Counted from the stretch's first letter, positions 36,301-44,782 are shown. The stretch is DNA of 64,000 nt from Candidatus Kapaibacterium sp. (GCA_026390695.1 JAPLFL010000090.1:1-64000), one strand, 5' to 3'. The notes: generated from the letters alone by a model not told the origin. Program-made: numbers and translations.

Positions 36301-38461
36301 TTTCTCAAGTCAGTGCGGCAAAGATAATGTGGCGCTTCTTGTTGGTGGTCAAAAAGCAGCAGACAGAGAGCTTGGAATTAATCAGTTCCAAAAAAATATC
36401 GTTAGAATTGCTATCGGAACCCCACAAGTTATGGCAACAGGTCTTAGCCTTGACGACCAAACAGGTAAAGCACCAAGAACATTGATTTGTATGTCTGCAC
36501 CGCTTAATGCAGAATCCAATGTGCAGATGTTAGGGCGGGTTTATCGTGCGGAAACAAAGAGCTTTAGCAAATCATATTATTTGTTTGCAAAAGATGTTGC
36601 TATTGAAACATGGATTTCCGGCGTTGTTGCAAATAAAATGAAAATGCTTAACGCAATAGTATCCGGCGAAACAAAGAGCTTTATTTTTGACAATATGAGT
36701 CAAACTCAAATTGATTTGTCTGAAACTTCAGGCTCGGATTTCTTGAATAAATTAGATCAGGAACGTCAAGACAGTGTTTCTAAGTCTGATTCAGACAAAG
36801 GAGATAAAAAACGTTACAGACACGAATTATTTAATTTGAATTATATTGATGGTATGCAACTTGCTACGAAACTGCCTTATATTGCTCAGATAAAAGACGA
36901 AACAGGCGAATATCGTAACAGCCAATATATTGCAATTAGAATAAAAGCAAATTCTTTGAAGGAATTAAAATCACTTCATGCAAGATTCCAAAGCGAATTT
37001 GATAAATACGGTTTTACGATTGAATCAGGGCGCTGGGAAGGCTCTTATTTAGAAGCTAAATTCAAAAGGAGAGATACGGATGATTTCCTTGATTGTTGGA
37101 ACTTCATTTTAAATATATTTATTCCCGAAAAAACCGCTTCTATTGCAAATGAAAATCAGCAATTCCAAAAAGGAGACCGTGTTAAATTCGTGCAGACCAC
37201 AGCCGAAGCACTCGAAGGCGATGAGGGTACGATTGATAATGTTAGGAAAAGACTTGTTTCTCGCGATTCCATCAAAAATAAAGAAACTGACGAAATGGTG
37301 ACAAAAGAAGCATACGCTTATTTCTATGATATTAAATTAGATAACGGCTCTAACCTCAGACGTGTTGAACAATATAAAATTATTTCAACAGGGAAAATAA
37401 AGTTAAGTGTTTACGAAATCATCAAGTCTAATTTTGATGAAATAATTGAAATGTTTAAACTCGAAAATGATTACAACATGAAGCAAAACCCTGTATTGCA
37501 ACACGATTCTTATCCTGATAGATTTGAAGGTGAAGAATATTTCGATTATATTAATTTTTACGAAATATCGCGGGGCTATGGATTTGATTTAACATTCAAA
37601 TATTATTTCCAAAAAAATTCGGATAAAACCGAAGTTCAGTTTGGTCGATATGGGCAAACCGAAACCGCAGAAATTCAGCTAAAGAAATTCCAAAACTGGT
37701 TGAACGATAAACTTAGCAAAGGATTGGCAGGCGTATTCTTTAATAAATATGTTTTGAAGGGCGTTCCTGAGCTGAAAGATATTGCTCGTGCCGTTCGGAA
37801 TTGTTCTGATAAAATTGCACATCTTGAGGTCAATGAGCCTAATAATTTCAATCCTAAGTTAAAAAATAGATTGAAATTTGCCGCAAATGTTTGTGGTTAT
37901 GATTACTGGGACGATTATAACGACGCTTTGAGCCTTCGCAGGCGCTTTCAATCGAACGATAACAAGAAAAAGTTTTGGGAAAAACATAACTCATCAATCG
38001 GTGAACGTAGAATGACTAAAACTGAGCTTAGTAAATTGAATTTCAAAAATAAAGCAGACTTGGAAATATTCGACCGTGAACTTGCAAAGTTAATGATGAT
38101 AACGAATTATGATGTTTTTATGAGTTTGGGGAAATTATATGCACCATTCCTAAGCCGTATGACTGCTCAGGAGAATAAACAACTTACAAGTTTAGATATG
38201 GTTGCTTTTCACCGTGAGGGATTATTTTTCAAGAAATATCCTACGGCAGAATCTTATGCAACTGGTTTTCAAGAAGATACTGCTTATCCTGTCAGTCATA
38301 ACGACAAAATAAGAGCTTGGGAGCTGTGGAAATCCAAATTTGATATGCAAAATCATATTTCGAGTGCCGCAGGCTTAGGAGATTTGTTTGAAGATTATGA
38401 ATTATCCGGTACTGGAGATGATTTGCATAATAATTTAATGAAATATTTTGGAGCGAAATAA
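33386..38461 (+). CDS. Giant polyvalent protein: adenine methyltransferase + SNF2/strawberry-notch-like helicase
   Basis: 1691 residues. Domains in order: N-terminal segment with MNIPTRKEII; a Rossmann N6-adenine methyltransferase (~215-350; SAM motif EPSGGKGN ~247, catalytic NPPF ~308); a linker of odd composition (~470-535); an SF2/SNF2 helicase (Walker A DGTGAGKT ~566, DECH ~743, SAT ~780, QMLGRVYR ~1046); and a ~600-residue C-terminal part I do not recognise. This methyltransferase-helicase fusion resembles P1 DarB and 'polyvalent' proteins that are packaged and injected to protect incoming DNA from restriction. Late-operon position fits packaging. Confidence 0.82.
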   Translation: MNIPTRKEIIGKFAILSVDLSKRFYQKSIDEVVINNSTRGIAKTICELSGLPYEDFLKNLHYKDTDAAPQIKATAPPAETYWVPVENKKNRKYDEEMYFKHTQMYYKNSYADSNIATLEPQITKLENELEAIKGQRGEEFAKKRQILEDGLKDYKAKRREYVRIKEKAELTDIGTGHYTAIQNIIEQSFKDNGGVLPENIRLQRIKYLETFSLASGAWEFYPTPASIVDKMIDAADIDPLRHPMILEPSGGKGNILDKLYAKYGNDVTLQTIELNPSNREILTLKGYRLMGRDFLEMPPEPLYDRILMNPPFEDGSDIKHVLHAFKFLKPDGKLVSVMSRAALITNAPKNIAFASFVKQTGAVEPLPDDSFHNAERAATVKTVLVSLLKEREVNTKSEVEINFVADLKLNDYFADDYNSSVVFKVISLEPKIVLKDIVNEKTVPYTVNKDLPNLPLRFKKLTEEEAHGIQSKLRLGKSAQGQRPDIHGGYSAGERQDNGGGYCNAARPDPESLEFAGLVDARPGLSQRPAANHLAESIAKTLKPHQRDGANLAIESIHKSNSFLLADGTGAGKTMQALAVAYHFVKERNKPALIVTISDTVAEQAFMGDADKLGIKPMLKLFPGFKSGEDVTSMLDNNKIYLCKYTDFIAFGGLNHPLRLAHSKAVAERDAWLKILNGQLAGLKKEFERGEMTKKEYENARKAVNGNKVNEQKFYAPILALEAWDAEQARVFGTIGKKFSTIVFDECHKIKNWTDYDLTGDIAARRAVMLLQGCGSALFMSATPADRADAIMYLKYAGLYENADQFRRFLAMAGFKHSPEEINNVGIVIRREKWALPKKADNSLALAAIDRRFEDMTEDGLMIKRELNLRNMSVEIVKVDIPQAATELADRIRQSFLEDQENDSSKASLANMQMETLRALEPYKLNYTRELAEKELSEGRNVVIFAMLKDEGQEMKNWDDVKAGTIFELYKHFSSQCGKDNVALLVGGQKAADRELGINQFQKNIVRIAIGTPQVMATGLSLDDQTGKAPRTLICMSAPLNAESNVQMLGRVYRAETKSFSKSYYLFAKDVAIETWISGVVANKMKMLNAIVSGETKSFIFDNMSQTQIDLSETSGSDFLNKLDQERQDSVSKSDSDKGDKKRYRHELFNLNYIDGMQLATKLPYIAQIKDETGEYRNSQYIAIRIKANSLKELKSLHARFQSEFDKYGFTIESGRWEGSYLEAKFKRRDTDDFLDCWNFILNIFIPEKTASIANENQQFQKGDRVKFVQTTAEALEGDEGTIDNVRKRLVSRDSIKNKETDEMVTKEAYAYFYDIKLDNGSNLRRVEQYKIISTGKIKLSVYEIIKSNFDEIIEMFKLENDYNMKQNPVLQHDSYPDRFEGEEYFDYINFYEISRGYGFDLTFKYYFQKNSDKTEVQFGRYGQTETAEIQLKKFQNWLNDKLSKGLAGVFFNKYVLKGVPELKDIARAVRNCSDKIAHLEVNEPNNFNPKLKNRLKFAANVCGYDYWDDYNDALSLRRRFQSNDNKKKFWEKHNSSIGERRMTKTELSKLNFKNKADLEIFDRELAKLMMITNYDVFMSLGKLYAPFLSRMTAQENKQLTSLDMVAFHREGLFFKKYPTAESYATGFQEDTAYPVSHNDKIRAWELWKSKFDMQNHISSAAGLGDLFEDYELSGTGDDLHNNLMKYFGAK
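34785..35012 (+). CDS. Nested out-of-frame reading frame inside the giant gene
   Basis: 75 codons in another frame, entirely within the 33386 gene, with AGAGGAAG seven nt upstream of its ATG. Its product looks like an ordinary amphipathic protein, whereas the main frame here reads as Gly/Arg/Pro-rich. Either a nested gene or a trace of two compensating frameshifts in the main gene. No homologue recognised. Confidence 0.3.
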   Translation: MVFNPNYGWVKALRDKDPIFMADIVQESDKTMVEDIVTRHVLTQNPSNLQGLSMHDPDSANDQPLTTLQKALLRL

Positions 38462-38462
38462 T

Positions 38463-41400
38463 ATGAATATACCAACACGTGACGAAGTTGTTGAGAAGAT
38501 AAAGGGTGTAATCAGCATAAAGGACATACCGGAAAAAATGTTACGCTCTGATGCGGTCAGGATAATTGAAGTAGCGTCAAAACTAATTAATGCAAGCGAA
38601 GAAATTAATAGTTTTGTGGAGTATAACCTTGAAAAAGTAATAAATTCCAAAGAAGAATCTCAGTCCGCACCAGCGAAGGAGGAGACGGAGCCGGGAACCG
38701 TTACTTTAAATGAGTGGCTTGATTATGCAAAATCAACGCTCGGTAAAGATTTTAACGAGTATTCTGCTAAAATGTTCTGGTTCAAAGCCATCGACAAGAA
38801 AATAAAATCCGGCGGAACTATAACCAAATCACAATGGAACGATCTTGATGGCGGTATGCAGTTTAGCTATGCTAAAGATTATGGGGACGAGAATAATAAA
38901 CTCAAACGGTGGTATGATTATTCCGAAGCAGAACAAGAAGAACTCGAAGCAAGGAGCAAGCCCGCACCCGCGAAGGAGGAGAAAAAGCCAGAAGACGACC
39001 TTATTGAAAAGCACGCGAAAAAACAATTTACAAAATATTCTATGCCCCAAATACAGGAAATGAAGGATCAAGGACATAACTCTCATATTAACTTTGAAGA
39101 ATATGAGAAAAAAGAATATGCCCATCTTATTGGAAATTACAAAAAACTGAAAACAGCTATTGATGATAAAGATTTCGCATGGCTAAGTAATGCTTTACAT
39201 ACTCGCAATGATATGTGGCGCGCTTATTTTACAGAATATACAGGAATAAAGCTACCAAACACAGAGCGGGACACTATTACAAGGCTCAAGGAGTTTACTG
39301 GCTATACAGAACCAAAACCTGAACCGAAAGAGCTTACAAAGAAAAAACCGTTAGTACATTCAGCCGATTTGAATAAGCAATTTAATTATGGCAAAGAAGG
39401 CGTAATGAGCCGAAAAGAGTTTTTGGATAAAAGAATCAGCGCGGGTTATAGAGCAGTTATTGAGGAAGAGATAAACCATAGCAAGGTACAAAAAAAGATT
39501 GAGCAACTTAGTGAACAGATCAGAATACTTGAAGGTAATTGGGGGTATAACCCATCAAGGATGCAGCAATTAAACGACCTCAAAAAAGAGCGTGAGCTTT
39601 TACGCACAAATCCACCAACTGAAAGGCGTTATTTACTAAAAACAGATAATGATAGTGCCTTTTGGGAGCTTATCAAAACTGAATATGATTATGCAATGTC
39701 ATTAACTAAACAAAAGGATGAATCCGCACCCGCGAAGGATATTAGAGAAGAAGCTCTATTAACAGCTGAGAAAAAGCGATTAGAAAAGCGCGAAAAGATA
39801 ATTGGCATGATAGCGCAAAAGCTGAACAATATGCGGAACGCTGAGTCTATTGAAGGTTTGGCAAAAAAAGAAACACAAGTTTATGCAAATTATAAAGAAT
39901 TAGAGCACCTCACAGACACAAACATACCGGCAGAAAAGCAGGAGATGTATAAATGGCACGAGCTTATATTGAAGTCTGTTGAGAAGGATAAGAAGTGGAT
40001 TGAGGAGCATAAAGAAAAATACGCCCATAATATAAATGATTTCCCCCTCAAGTCAGAAGTTCTTTCTGCAAAACAAGCCGAAGACGAAATAATTGATATG
40101 TTTAAAAATGGTGTGCATGGCTTGTCTGACGACACTTTAGAAGGATTAGGCGCAGCTTATAGAAAAAATGAATTTTTATCACGAAACAATCAATTAATAA
40201 TTGAGGGTAAGATGAAACTTGGACAATATTTAAAAAAATGGGACGAGTTTATTCACAATTCTCTTCAAGATACAAGGTATAAAAAAGATGAAATAATACC
40301 AAGTCTATATTTTAATAATAGAGTATTAGAGAAAATTAAAGAAATTACTGGTGTTGATATTGAGACTACTGGAGTGATTATTGACGCGGATCACGTTCGG
40401 CATATTCGTAACAGGCACGGCAGTACGTCCGAATACAAGAGAGGTCAAATCCCTGTTTTTAGAGAGGATTATTTATTAATTCCTAAAATACTGATTGATC
40501 CAGACAGTATTTTACGTGCAAACAATTATTCTGACACAAACAAAGTAATTGAAATCAAAAAGGTTGTTGATAATGCAGAAATTTATATAATTGAAGCGAT
40601 TACAAAATATGGAGAAATCGTAATAGACACAATGTATAAAAAACCAGTGGAATCGACGGTCGATGGCACAAAGCCCCCAAGTACAACGTCCGATAACGGG
40701 TCAATTCCGAGTACAAAAATACAAAATTCTGAGCCGATTGTCAAGGAAAATATGAAAAACCTAAATTTACCTGTTACTATTCCCAAGCAGGAGCTTGGGA
40801 ACAAGGAACCCGTCAGCAAGAATAAAACACAAGGACTTGGCACTCTCACACCTTCGCAGATTAAGAAAAAAGTTATACCAAAAGCTCTGAAACTTCGCCG
40901 TACACGCGACGTTTTCGGAATGTTACTGCCAAATCCGATTATCACTTTAGCAGGTGCGGCTGGTTCTGGCAAATCAACTTACAGTTTGAAAATAGCTGAA
41001 GACTTTGCTGAGAACGGCAAAGTGTTGTTTTTATTAGCTGAAGAGGGAGTTGATAAGGGTTATGTTATTAAGCGCTTGAAAGATAATTCGATAAAATCTG
41101 ACAATATTGAATTTGTGGAAATTTCTGTTATGAAGCATGGCAGGGAAGCTACCAAACAGCAGATTATTGAGTTACTCAATACTCATATATATAAATTTGT
41201 GTTTATTGATTCAATAAATTATCTCGTTTTTCTTGAAGTTTTCTCCGAAGAAGAGCTTGCTGCGCTGATCGGCGAATATAATGATGAAATGGGCTTTGTG
41301 CTAATTCTTCAGATGAATAAAGACAAAGTTACATACAAGGGCGCTCAGTTCTGGGAATACAATTCCGATGTAAATATGGTTTTTAAATATGACAAAGAAA

Positions 41401-41498
41401 CAAAAATCAGAACGATTGAGACAACAAAAAATCGCGGTAATGAAACAAAAATTATTGAAGTTGGTGGCGGCGCTTCAAATTATAGATTTAAAAGATAA
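38463..41498 (+). CDS. Giant polyvalent protein: PBECR-type nuclease-like domain + RadA-like ATPase
   Basis: About 1011 residues; I start at ATG 38463, giving MNIPTRDEVV as in the preceding giant gene, rather than 15 bp upstream. Charged helical regions with EPAPAKEE-type linkers fill the first ~600. Residues ~638-745 (DADHVRHIRNRHG ... EYKRGQIPVF) resemble the PBECR (Barnase/EndoU/ColicinE5/RelE-like) toxin-nuclease fold. The C-terminus is a RecA/RadA-like ATPase: Walker A GAAGSGKST ~831, Walker B FVFIDS ~912, and a TKNRGN segment like the RadA KNRFG motif. Probably packaged and injected; the ATPase might act in recombination or conceivably in DNA translocation. Confidence 0.72.
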   Translation: MNIPTRDEVVEKIKGVISIKDIPEKMLRSDAVRIIEVASKLINASEEINSFVEYNLEKVINSKEESQSAPAKEETEPGTVTLNEWLDYAKSTLGKDFNEYSAKMFWFKAIDKKIKSGGTITKSQWNDLDGGMQFSYAKDYGDENNKLKRWYDYSEAEQEELEARSKPAPAKEEKKPEDDLIEKHAKKQFTKYSMPQIQEMKDQGHNSHINFEEYEKKEYAHLIGNYKKLKTAIDDKDFAWLSNALHTRNDMWRAYFTEYTGIKLPNTERDTITRLKEFTGYTEPKPEPKELTKKKPLVHSADLNKQFNYGKEGVMSRKEFLDKRISAGYRAVIEEEINHSKVQKKIEQLSEQIRILEGNWGYNPSRMQQLNDLKKERELLRTNPPTERRYLLKTDNDSAFWELIKTEYDYAMSLTKQKDESAPAKDIREEALLTAEKKRLEKREKIIGMIAQKLNNMRNAESIEGLAKKETQVYANYKELEHLTDTNIPAEKQEMYKWHELILKSVEKDKKWIEEHKEKYAHNINDFPLKSEVLSAKQAEDEIIDMFKNGVHGLSDDTLEGLGAAYRKNEFLSRNNQLIIEGKMKLGQYLKKWDEFIHNSLQDTRYKKDEIIPSLYFNNRVLEKIKEITGVDIETTGVIIDADHVRHIRNRHGSTSEYKRGQIPVFREDYLLIPKILIDPDSILRANNYSDTNKVIEIKKVVDNAEIYIIEAITKYGEIVIDTMYKKPVESTVDGTKPPSTTSDNGSIPSTKIQNSEPIVKENMKNLNLPVTIPKQELGNKEPVSKNKTQGLGTLTPSQIKKKVIPKALKLRRTRDVFGMLLPNPIITLAGAAGSGKSTYSLKIAEDFAENGKVLFLLAEEGVDKGYVIKRLKDNSIKSDNIEFVEISVMKHGREATKQQIIELLNTHIYKFVFIDSINYLVFLEVFSEEELAALIGEYNDEMGFVLILQMNKDKVTYKGAQFWEYNSDVNMVFKYDKETKIRTIETTKNRGNETKIIEVGGGASNYRFKR

Positions 41499-41553
41499 AT
41501 AAGATTTAAAAGATAAATAATTATTTTTATTCACAATTTCATGGAGAAATGAA

Positions 41554-41694
41554 ATGGCAAAGAAAAAAGCGGTTCGCAAAGAACGCCAGCCTAAATCTCA
41601 GATCACAGACAGGGAATTAAAACCACTTGCACATGGGAATAAAACACCAAGCACCCCTGTTTATGTGCGCTCTCACTGGCGTAAAAAGCCGTAA
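41554..41694 (+). CDS. Small basic protein (46 aa)
   Basis: ATG preceded by ATGGAGAAATGAA. MAKKKAVRKERQPKSQITD start, very basic, ending HWRKKP. Might be a small nucleic-acid-binding protein; followed by a terminator. Confidence 0.5.
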   Translation: MAKKKAVRKERQPKSQITDRELKPLAHGNKTPSTPVYVRSHWRKKP

Positions 41695-41719
41695 TAGGTA
41701 ATTCCACAGAAAAATAGGG

Positions 41720-41752
41720 CAGAGCAACCCTCAACTCTGCTCTGATTTTTTC
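41720..41752 (+). terminator. Intrinsic terminator of the late operon
   Basis: CAGAGCA (41720-41726) and TGCTCTG (41738-41744) form a perfect 7-bp stem followed by ATTTTTTC. It separates the giant-protein genes from the DsrC-like and J-domain pair. Confidence 0.75.
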
Positions 41753-41805
41753 GTGTGGAAATTATATGGAAATAGAATTATAAATCTTTAAAATATAAGG
41801 TGAAC

Positions 41806-42057
41806 ATGGAAGAAACAGAATTAAAAAGAATGATGTCTGTTGCGGCGAAAGAAAGAATATTACAGCTAACCGAAGACCATTTTTATATTATAAAACTTGT
41901 GCAAATGTATTACAGACACAATAATAAAATAATGCCTCTATACGCCTTATTCCGCGAAGCAGAAATTGATTTTAAAGAATATGCAAGGCTTTTCCCAACC
42001 GGCTTGCATGGATTGTGCCGTTTAGCCAATCTGCCTGATCCTGACAGGTGTATGTGA
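41806..42057 (+). CDS. DsrC/TusE-family sulfur-carrier-like protein, two-cysteine form
   Basis: 83 residues from ATG 41806 (AAGG 7 nt upstream; an in-frame GTG lies 6 bp earlier). LTEDHFYIIKLVQMYY aligns with the DsrC/TusE LT-x-x-HW...YY block, and RLFPTGLHGLCRLANLPDP then DRCM with the LFP-x-GP...AGLPKP-x-x-C end. The penultimate Cys82 is present, and Cys71, ten residues earlier, is also present, as in true DsrC and unlike TusE. The N-terminal ~25 residues of the family are missing. DsrC carries sulfur as a trisulfide for dissimilatory sulfite reductase; TusE relays sulfur for tRNA thiolation. A likely auxiliary metabolic gene, paired with a J-domain gene. Confidence 0.68.
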   Translation: MEETELKRMMSVAAKERILQLTEDHFYIIKLVQMYYRHNNKIMPLYALFREAEIDFKEYARLFPTGLHGLCRLANLPDPDRCM

Positions 42058-42058
42058 T

Positions 42059-42421
42059 ATGAAATATTTTAGGTTTGAAACATCGGCAGATGAAGCGGCA
42101 CGGGCTTTCCGGCTCCTGTCTGTGGAGATGCACCCGGATAAAAAGCCGAACGATCCGCGGGCAAACGACAATTTTTCAGAGATGAAGCAGGAATATGAAG
42201 ATTTTTGTGCTTTTAAAAGGCATGAAAACGAGATTTTAGCCTATTATACTCCACAGATGATACAAACATTAGCTGGAGGCTTCCAAGCGCCACAAACAGC
42301 GCCAAAACAAGCTAATTTTGAGGATATTATTGCACAGGTAACTAATTTGGTGAACGGAGCAAGTAATTTGTTTTCGCAAGGCACGAAACTTGCTAAAGAA
42401 GTGCAAAAGATTATGAAATAA
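42059..42421 (+). CDS. J-domain (DnaJ-like) protein
   Basis: 120 residues. A short J-domain: AARAFRLLSVEM, HPDK at 25-28, then NFSEMKQEYEDF. It should stimulate a DnaK ATPase. No zinc or client-binding region; the rest is a Gln/Ala/Asn-rich helical tail. Starts 1 bp after the DsrC-like stop. Phage J-proteins often serve replication or assembly; the pairing with a DsrC-like protein is unusual. Confidence 0.7.
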   Translation: MKYFRFETSADEAARAFRLLSVEMHPDKKPNDPRANDNFSEMKQEYEDFCAFKRHENEILAYYTPQMIQTLAGGFQAPQTAPKQANFEDIIAQVTNLVNGASNLFSQGTKLAKEVQKIMK

Positions 42422-42434
42422 TTGCAAAAAAGTC

Positions 42435-42719
42435 TTAATTCTTATTTTCTTCAATCCAAACATCCAGCATCTCAAAATACTGATTAATGTTTTCTTTTGT
42501 TCCCTCTGCAATTATCATTCCAAGCGTGGTGAATGCAGCTTTGCAATAGAAGCGCTCTGCAAGGAAATGAACCATATCAGTAAGCTCTTTTTCTTGTTGC
42601 GTATCTGCTGTGGTGGCGTCTGCTTTGATTGAGAACTTTGCGTTATCGTCAAGCATATAAATACGTTTAATAATTTTTTCGTTCGCGCCCGGCGCGGCTG
42701 GTCTTGGTTCAAGTGGCAT
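42435..42719 (-). CDS. Hypothetical protein, end of the leftward operon
   Basis: 94 residues if started at ATG 42719 (MPLEPRPAAPG). Helical, acidic; no family recognised. It converges on the late operon only 13 bp away, with no clear terminator between. Confidence 0.5.
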   Translation of the reverse strand: MPLEPRPAAPGANEKIIKRIYMLDDNAKFSIKADATTADTQQEKELTDMVHFLAERFYCKAAFTTLGMIIAEGTKENINQYFEMLDVWIEENKN

Positions 42720-42742
42720 GGTTATAATGGTTATATGTTTTG

Positions 42743-42946
42743 TTAGTTTACAATTGTATAATAAAAACAATTCTTATCTTGATAATGCGGGTCTGAAAGC
42801 CTTCCAAGCGTAGGATGGTTCTCTGTTAAATACAAATCAAGCAAGGAAGACGCTTTATTTTCTGTTTTGGCTTTAACCGCTGCAATAGCAACGCTATTTC
42901 CATAAGCCAGATTTCGTTTTTCAAAATCAATTTTTACTGTTTTCAT
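42743..42946 (-). CDS. Hypothetical small protein
   Basis: 67 residues from ATG 42946, chosen because AAAGGATAC lies just upstream. MKTVKIDFEKRNLAYG start; contains HPTLGRLSDPHYQ. No family recognised. Confidence 0.5.
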   Translation of the reverse strand: MKTVKIDFEKRNLAYGNSVAIAAVKAKTENKASSLLDLYLTENHPTLGRLSDPHYQDKNCFYYTIVN

Positions 42947-43213
42947 TTTTGTATCCTTTAAAAATATTTTATAATTTAAAAACTTAATTTCTCTTGTAGT
43001 CCTAAAGGCTCCCATCCCCTATCTCCGCTTTTAATCCTTTCGACAACCATTTCGTTTTTATTTATTATTTTCGCAAATAATTTTTCATTTTGTATATAGA
43101 AATAATTTTTGTAAGTTTGTATTGGATTGTTCTTTGAACTCAATCGAACTGCGAGCGGTAACCAACCCGCCACAGAATTAGAATAAAATTTATTCAAACT
43201 TTATACTCAAATT

Positions 43214-43328
43214 TAATTTTGTTTATAAAATCTCAAAGAACAATCCAGATTTAATCAAACTGGAGCGGGATGATCAACTGCTCAATACAGATAAGGATTA
43301 GAGGGGGACTTCAAAAGCCCCCTTTTTT
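43214..43328 (+). ncRNA. Candidate small RNA with its own promoter box and terminator
   Basis: A TAATTTTG box (43214-43221) is followed by ~100 nt without a gene, with hairpins TCCAG/CTGGA (43244-43264) and GAGC/GCTC (43263-43283, alternative), then a strong terminator at 43303-43328 (GGGGG-A-CTT / AAGCCCCC and six T). It points rightward, against every flanking gene. No good -33 box is seen. A 15-bp inverted repeat (43123-43137 and 43233-43247) also spans this region. Confidence 0.4.
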
Positions 43329-43330
43329 GT

Positions 43331-44209
43331 TTATTTTAAAGAAATAAAATATTTATAATGATCTTGCTCTTTTAACTGCTCGATTATTCTATCTACTTCA
43401 TTATTTAAATCATCTCCATCCCGAAACGATACTAAATTAAATTCTTTTTCTGTTCCATAATCTCCATTATAATTTTCATAATCTATGTAAAATTGGTTAA
43501 TAGTTGCAAGTTCTATAACAGAACTATTATAAATTCGTGAATCTGAATAATAATCAGATATACCAAGAGCGCCGTCACTTAAATCAGCTAATATAGCAAC
43601 TTTCCAACCCGTCCAAGGGTTTTCTCTAAACGCATCTAAAAGCGCTTCTCTTATTTTATCTCTTAAGCATAATTCATCTATAACAATTACATCTATATGT
43701 TCAGAATCATCTAAATATGCTAAAAATCTTTCGTTCATATATTGCTGATATTTGTCAATAAGAGTTTTTCCAAAATATTTATTTAATTTATCTTCGCTTA
43801 AAGACCAGCTGCAATAGTAGTCTAAGCCTTCAATATTTGCTTTGATATAGTTATTTAAAGAACCTTTGATATATTCTTTATTGCAATCTAATATCTCGCG
43901 CTCTTTTGCTTTAAAAACCGCACAAGATGTATCAATATCGTCTTTATGAAGTAACAGTTCTTGATTTACTATTTCTCCGTTAATTTCCATATATCCTGTA
44001 AATTCTCTATATTCATTATCTTCATATTCATAATCTTCTTTAATATTGTAATATATTCCGTATCCAACTCCTTCTAAATAATCGTAATCAGGGTCATTAT
44101 AATCAACGATACAATTATCATCAAAATATTCTGATAATGATTCTAAAGTTTCAACGTTGTTTAAAGTCTCTACGCTTTCGACTGTTTTCGTGTTTAGATT
44201 CTGTTTCAT
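43331..44209 (-). CDS. Acidic hypothetical protein
   Basis: 292 residues, very rich in Asp, Glu and Tyr at the N-terminus (YNDPDYDYLEG). No membrane helix or catalytic motif recognised. The leader contains TAATAAATTATATGTA, partly shared with the leaders at 48011 and 48590. An acidic early protein could be a DNA mimic or host-takeover factor, but nothing shows this. Confidence 0.55.
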   Translation of the reverse strand: MKQNLNTKTVESVETLNNVETLESLSEYFDDNCIVDYNDPDYDYLEGVGYGIYYNIKEDYEYEDNEYREFTGYMEINGEIVNQELLLHKDDIDTSCAVFKAKEREILDCNKEYIKGSLNNYIKANIEGLDYYCSWSLSEDKLNKYFGKTLIDKYQQYMNERFLAYLDDSEHIDVIVIDELCLRDKIREALLDAFRENPWTGWKVAILADLSDGALGISDYYSDSRIYNSSVIELATINQFYIDYENYNGDYGTEKEFNLVSFRDGDDLNNEVDRIIEQLKEQDHYKYFISLK

Positions 44210-44276
44210 TTTTGTACTATTTTTATTTAATAATTATTCGGTAAGCACTTAATAAATTATATGTAAGGATTTTTAA

Positions 44277-44675
44277 TTATTTAGAAAGTTCATTAGTTAA
44301 GAGATTTTCAATGGTAGCAATTTTTTCATTGAGTTGTTGATATTTGAGTTGATAGAATTCATCTATACCGAACATTTTCCAAGATATTTTACCATTACCA
44401 TTAAACACTTTAAAGTTCTGAATAATATCGTTTGCTGCTTTAAGTGAAAACTCCGCTACAAAAGTTTTATCTATATCAACTAAGCATTTATTATCATCAC
44501 CGAATGTAACTGAATAGAAACAATCTTCACTTGCAACTATCCAGGGCGTTGAACTAATAGATGTATAGCCTTTATCGGGACGAACTATATCCCAAACTAA
44601 TTTTTGTTCACGTTTGGTTTGATTTAAAATTGATTCAAACGTGTTTCTGGTTTCTGTTTCTAAGGTGGTTTTCAT
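44277..44675 (-). CDS. Hypothetical early protein
   Basis: 132 residues: aromatic central strands (WIVASEDCFYSVTFGD) and a C-terminal coiled-coil-like helix. First gene after the promoter at 44731-44761. Ribosome site AAAGGATAC. No family recognised. Confidence 0.55.
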   Translation of the reverse strand: MKTTLETETRNTFESILNQTKREQKLVWDIVRPDKGYTSISSTPWIVASEDCFYSVTFGDDNKCLVDIDKTFVAEFSLKAANDIIQNFKVFNGNGKISWKMFGIDEFYQLKYQQLNEKIATIENLLTNELSK

Positions 44676-44730
44676 TTTTGTATCCTTTAAACTTTAAAAT
44701 TATTGTTTTATTTGTTTGTGAATTACACTT

Positions 44731-44761
44731 ACAAAATTACGACATTTTTGAAAGTTTGTCA
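44731..44761 (-). promoter_or_regulatory. Phage promoter (leftward)
   Basis: TTGACA (44761-44756), 17 nt, TAATTTTG (44738-44731). The -35, the AAATGTCG before the -7 box and the -7 box itself are all repeated at 60788-60818. Confidence 0.72.
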
Positions 44762-44782
44762 AGTCTTTTTTTTTTTAACTTA

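Noticed and set aside
42976-43197. 73-codon leftward frame
   Set aside because: TTG start without a ribosome site and overlap with the inverted repeat at 43123; could be real but I cannot support it.
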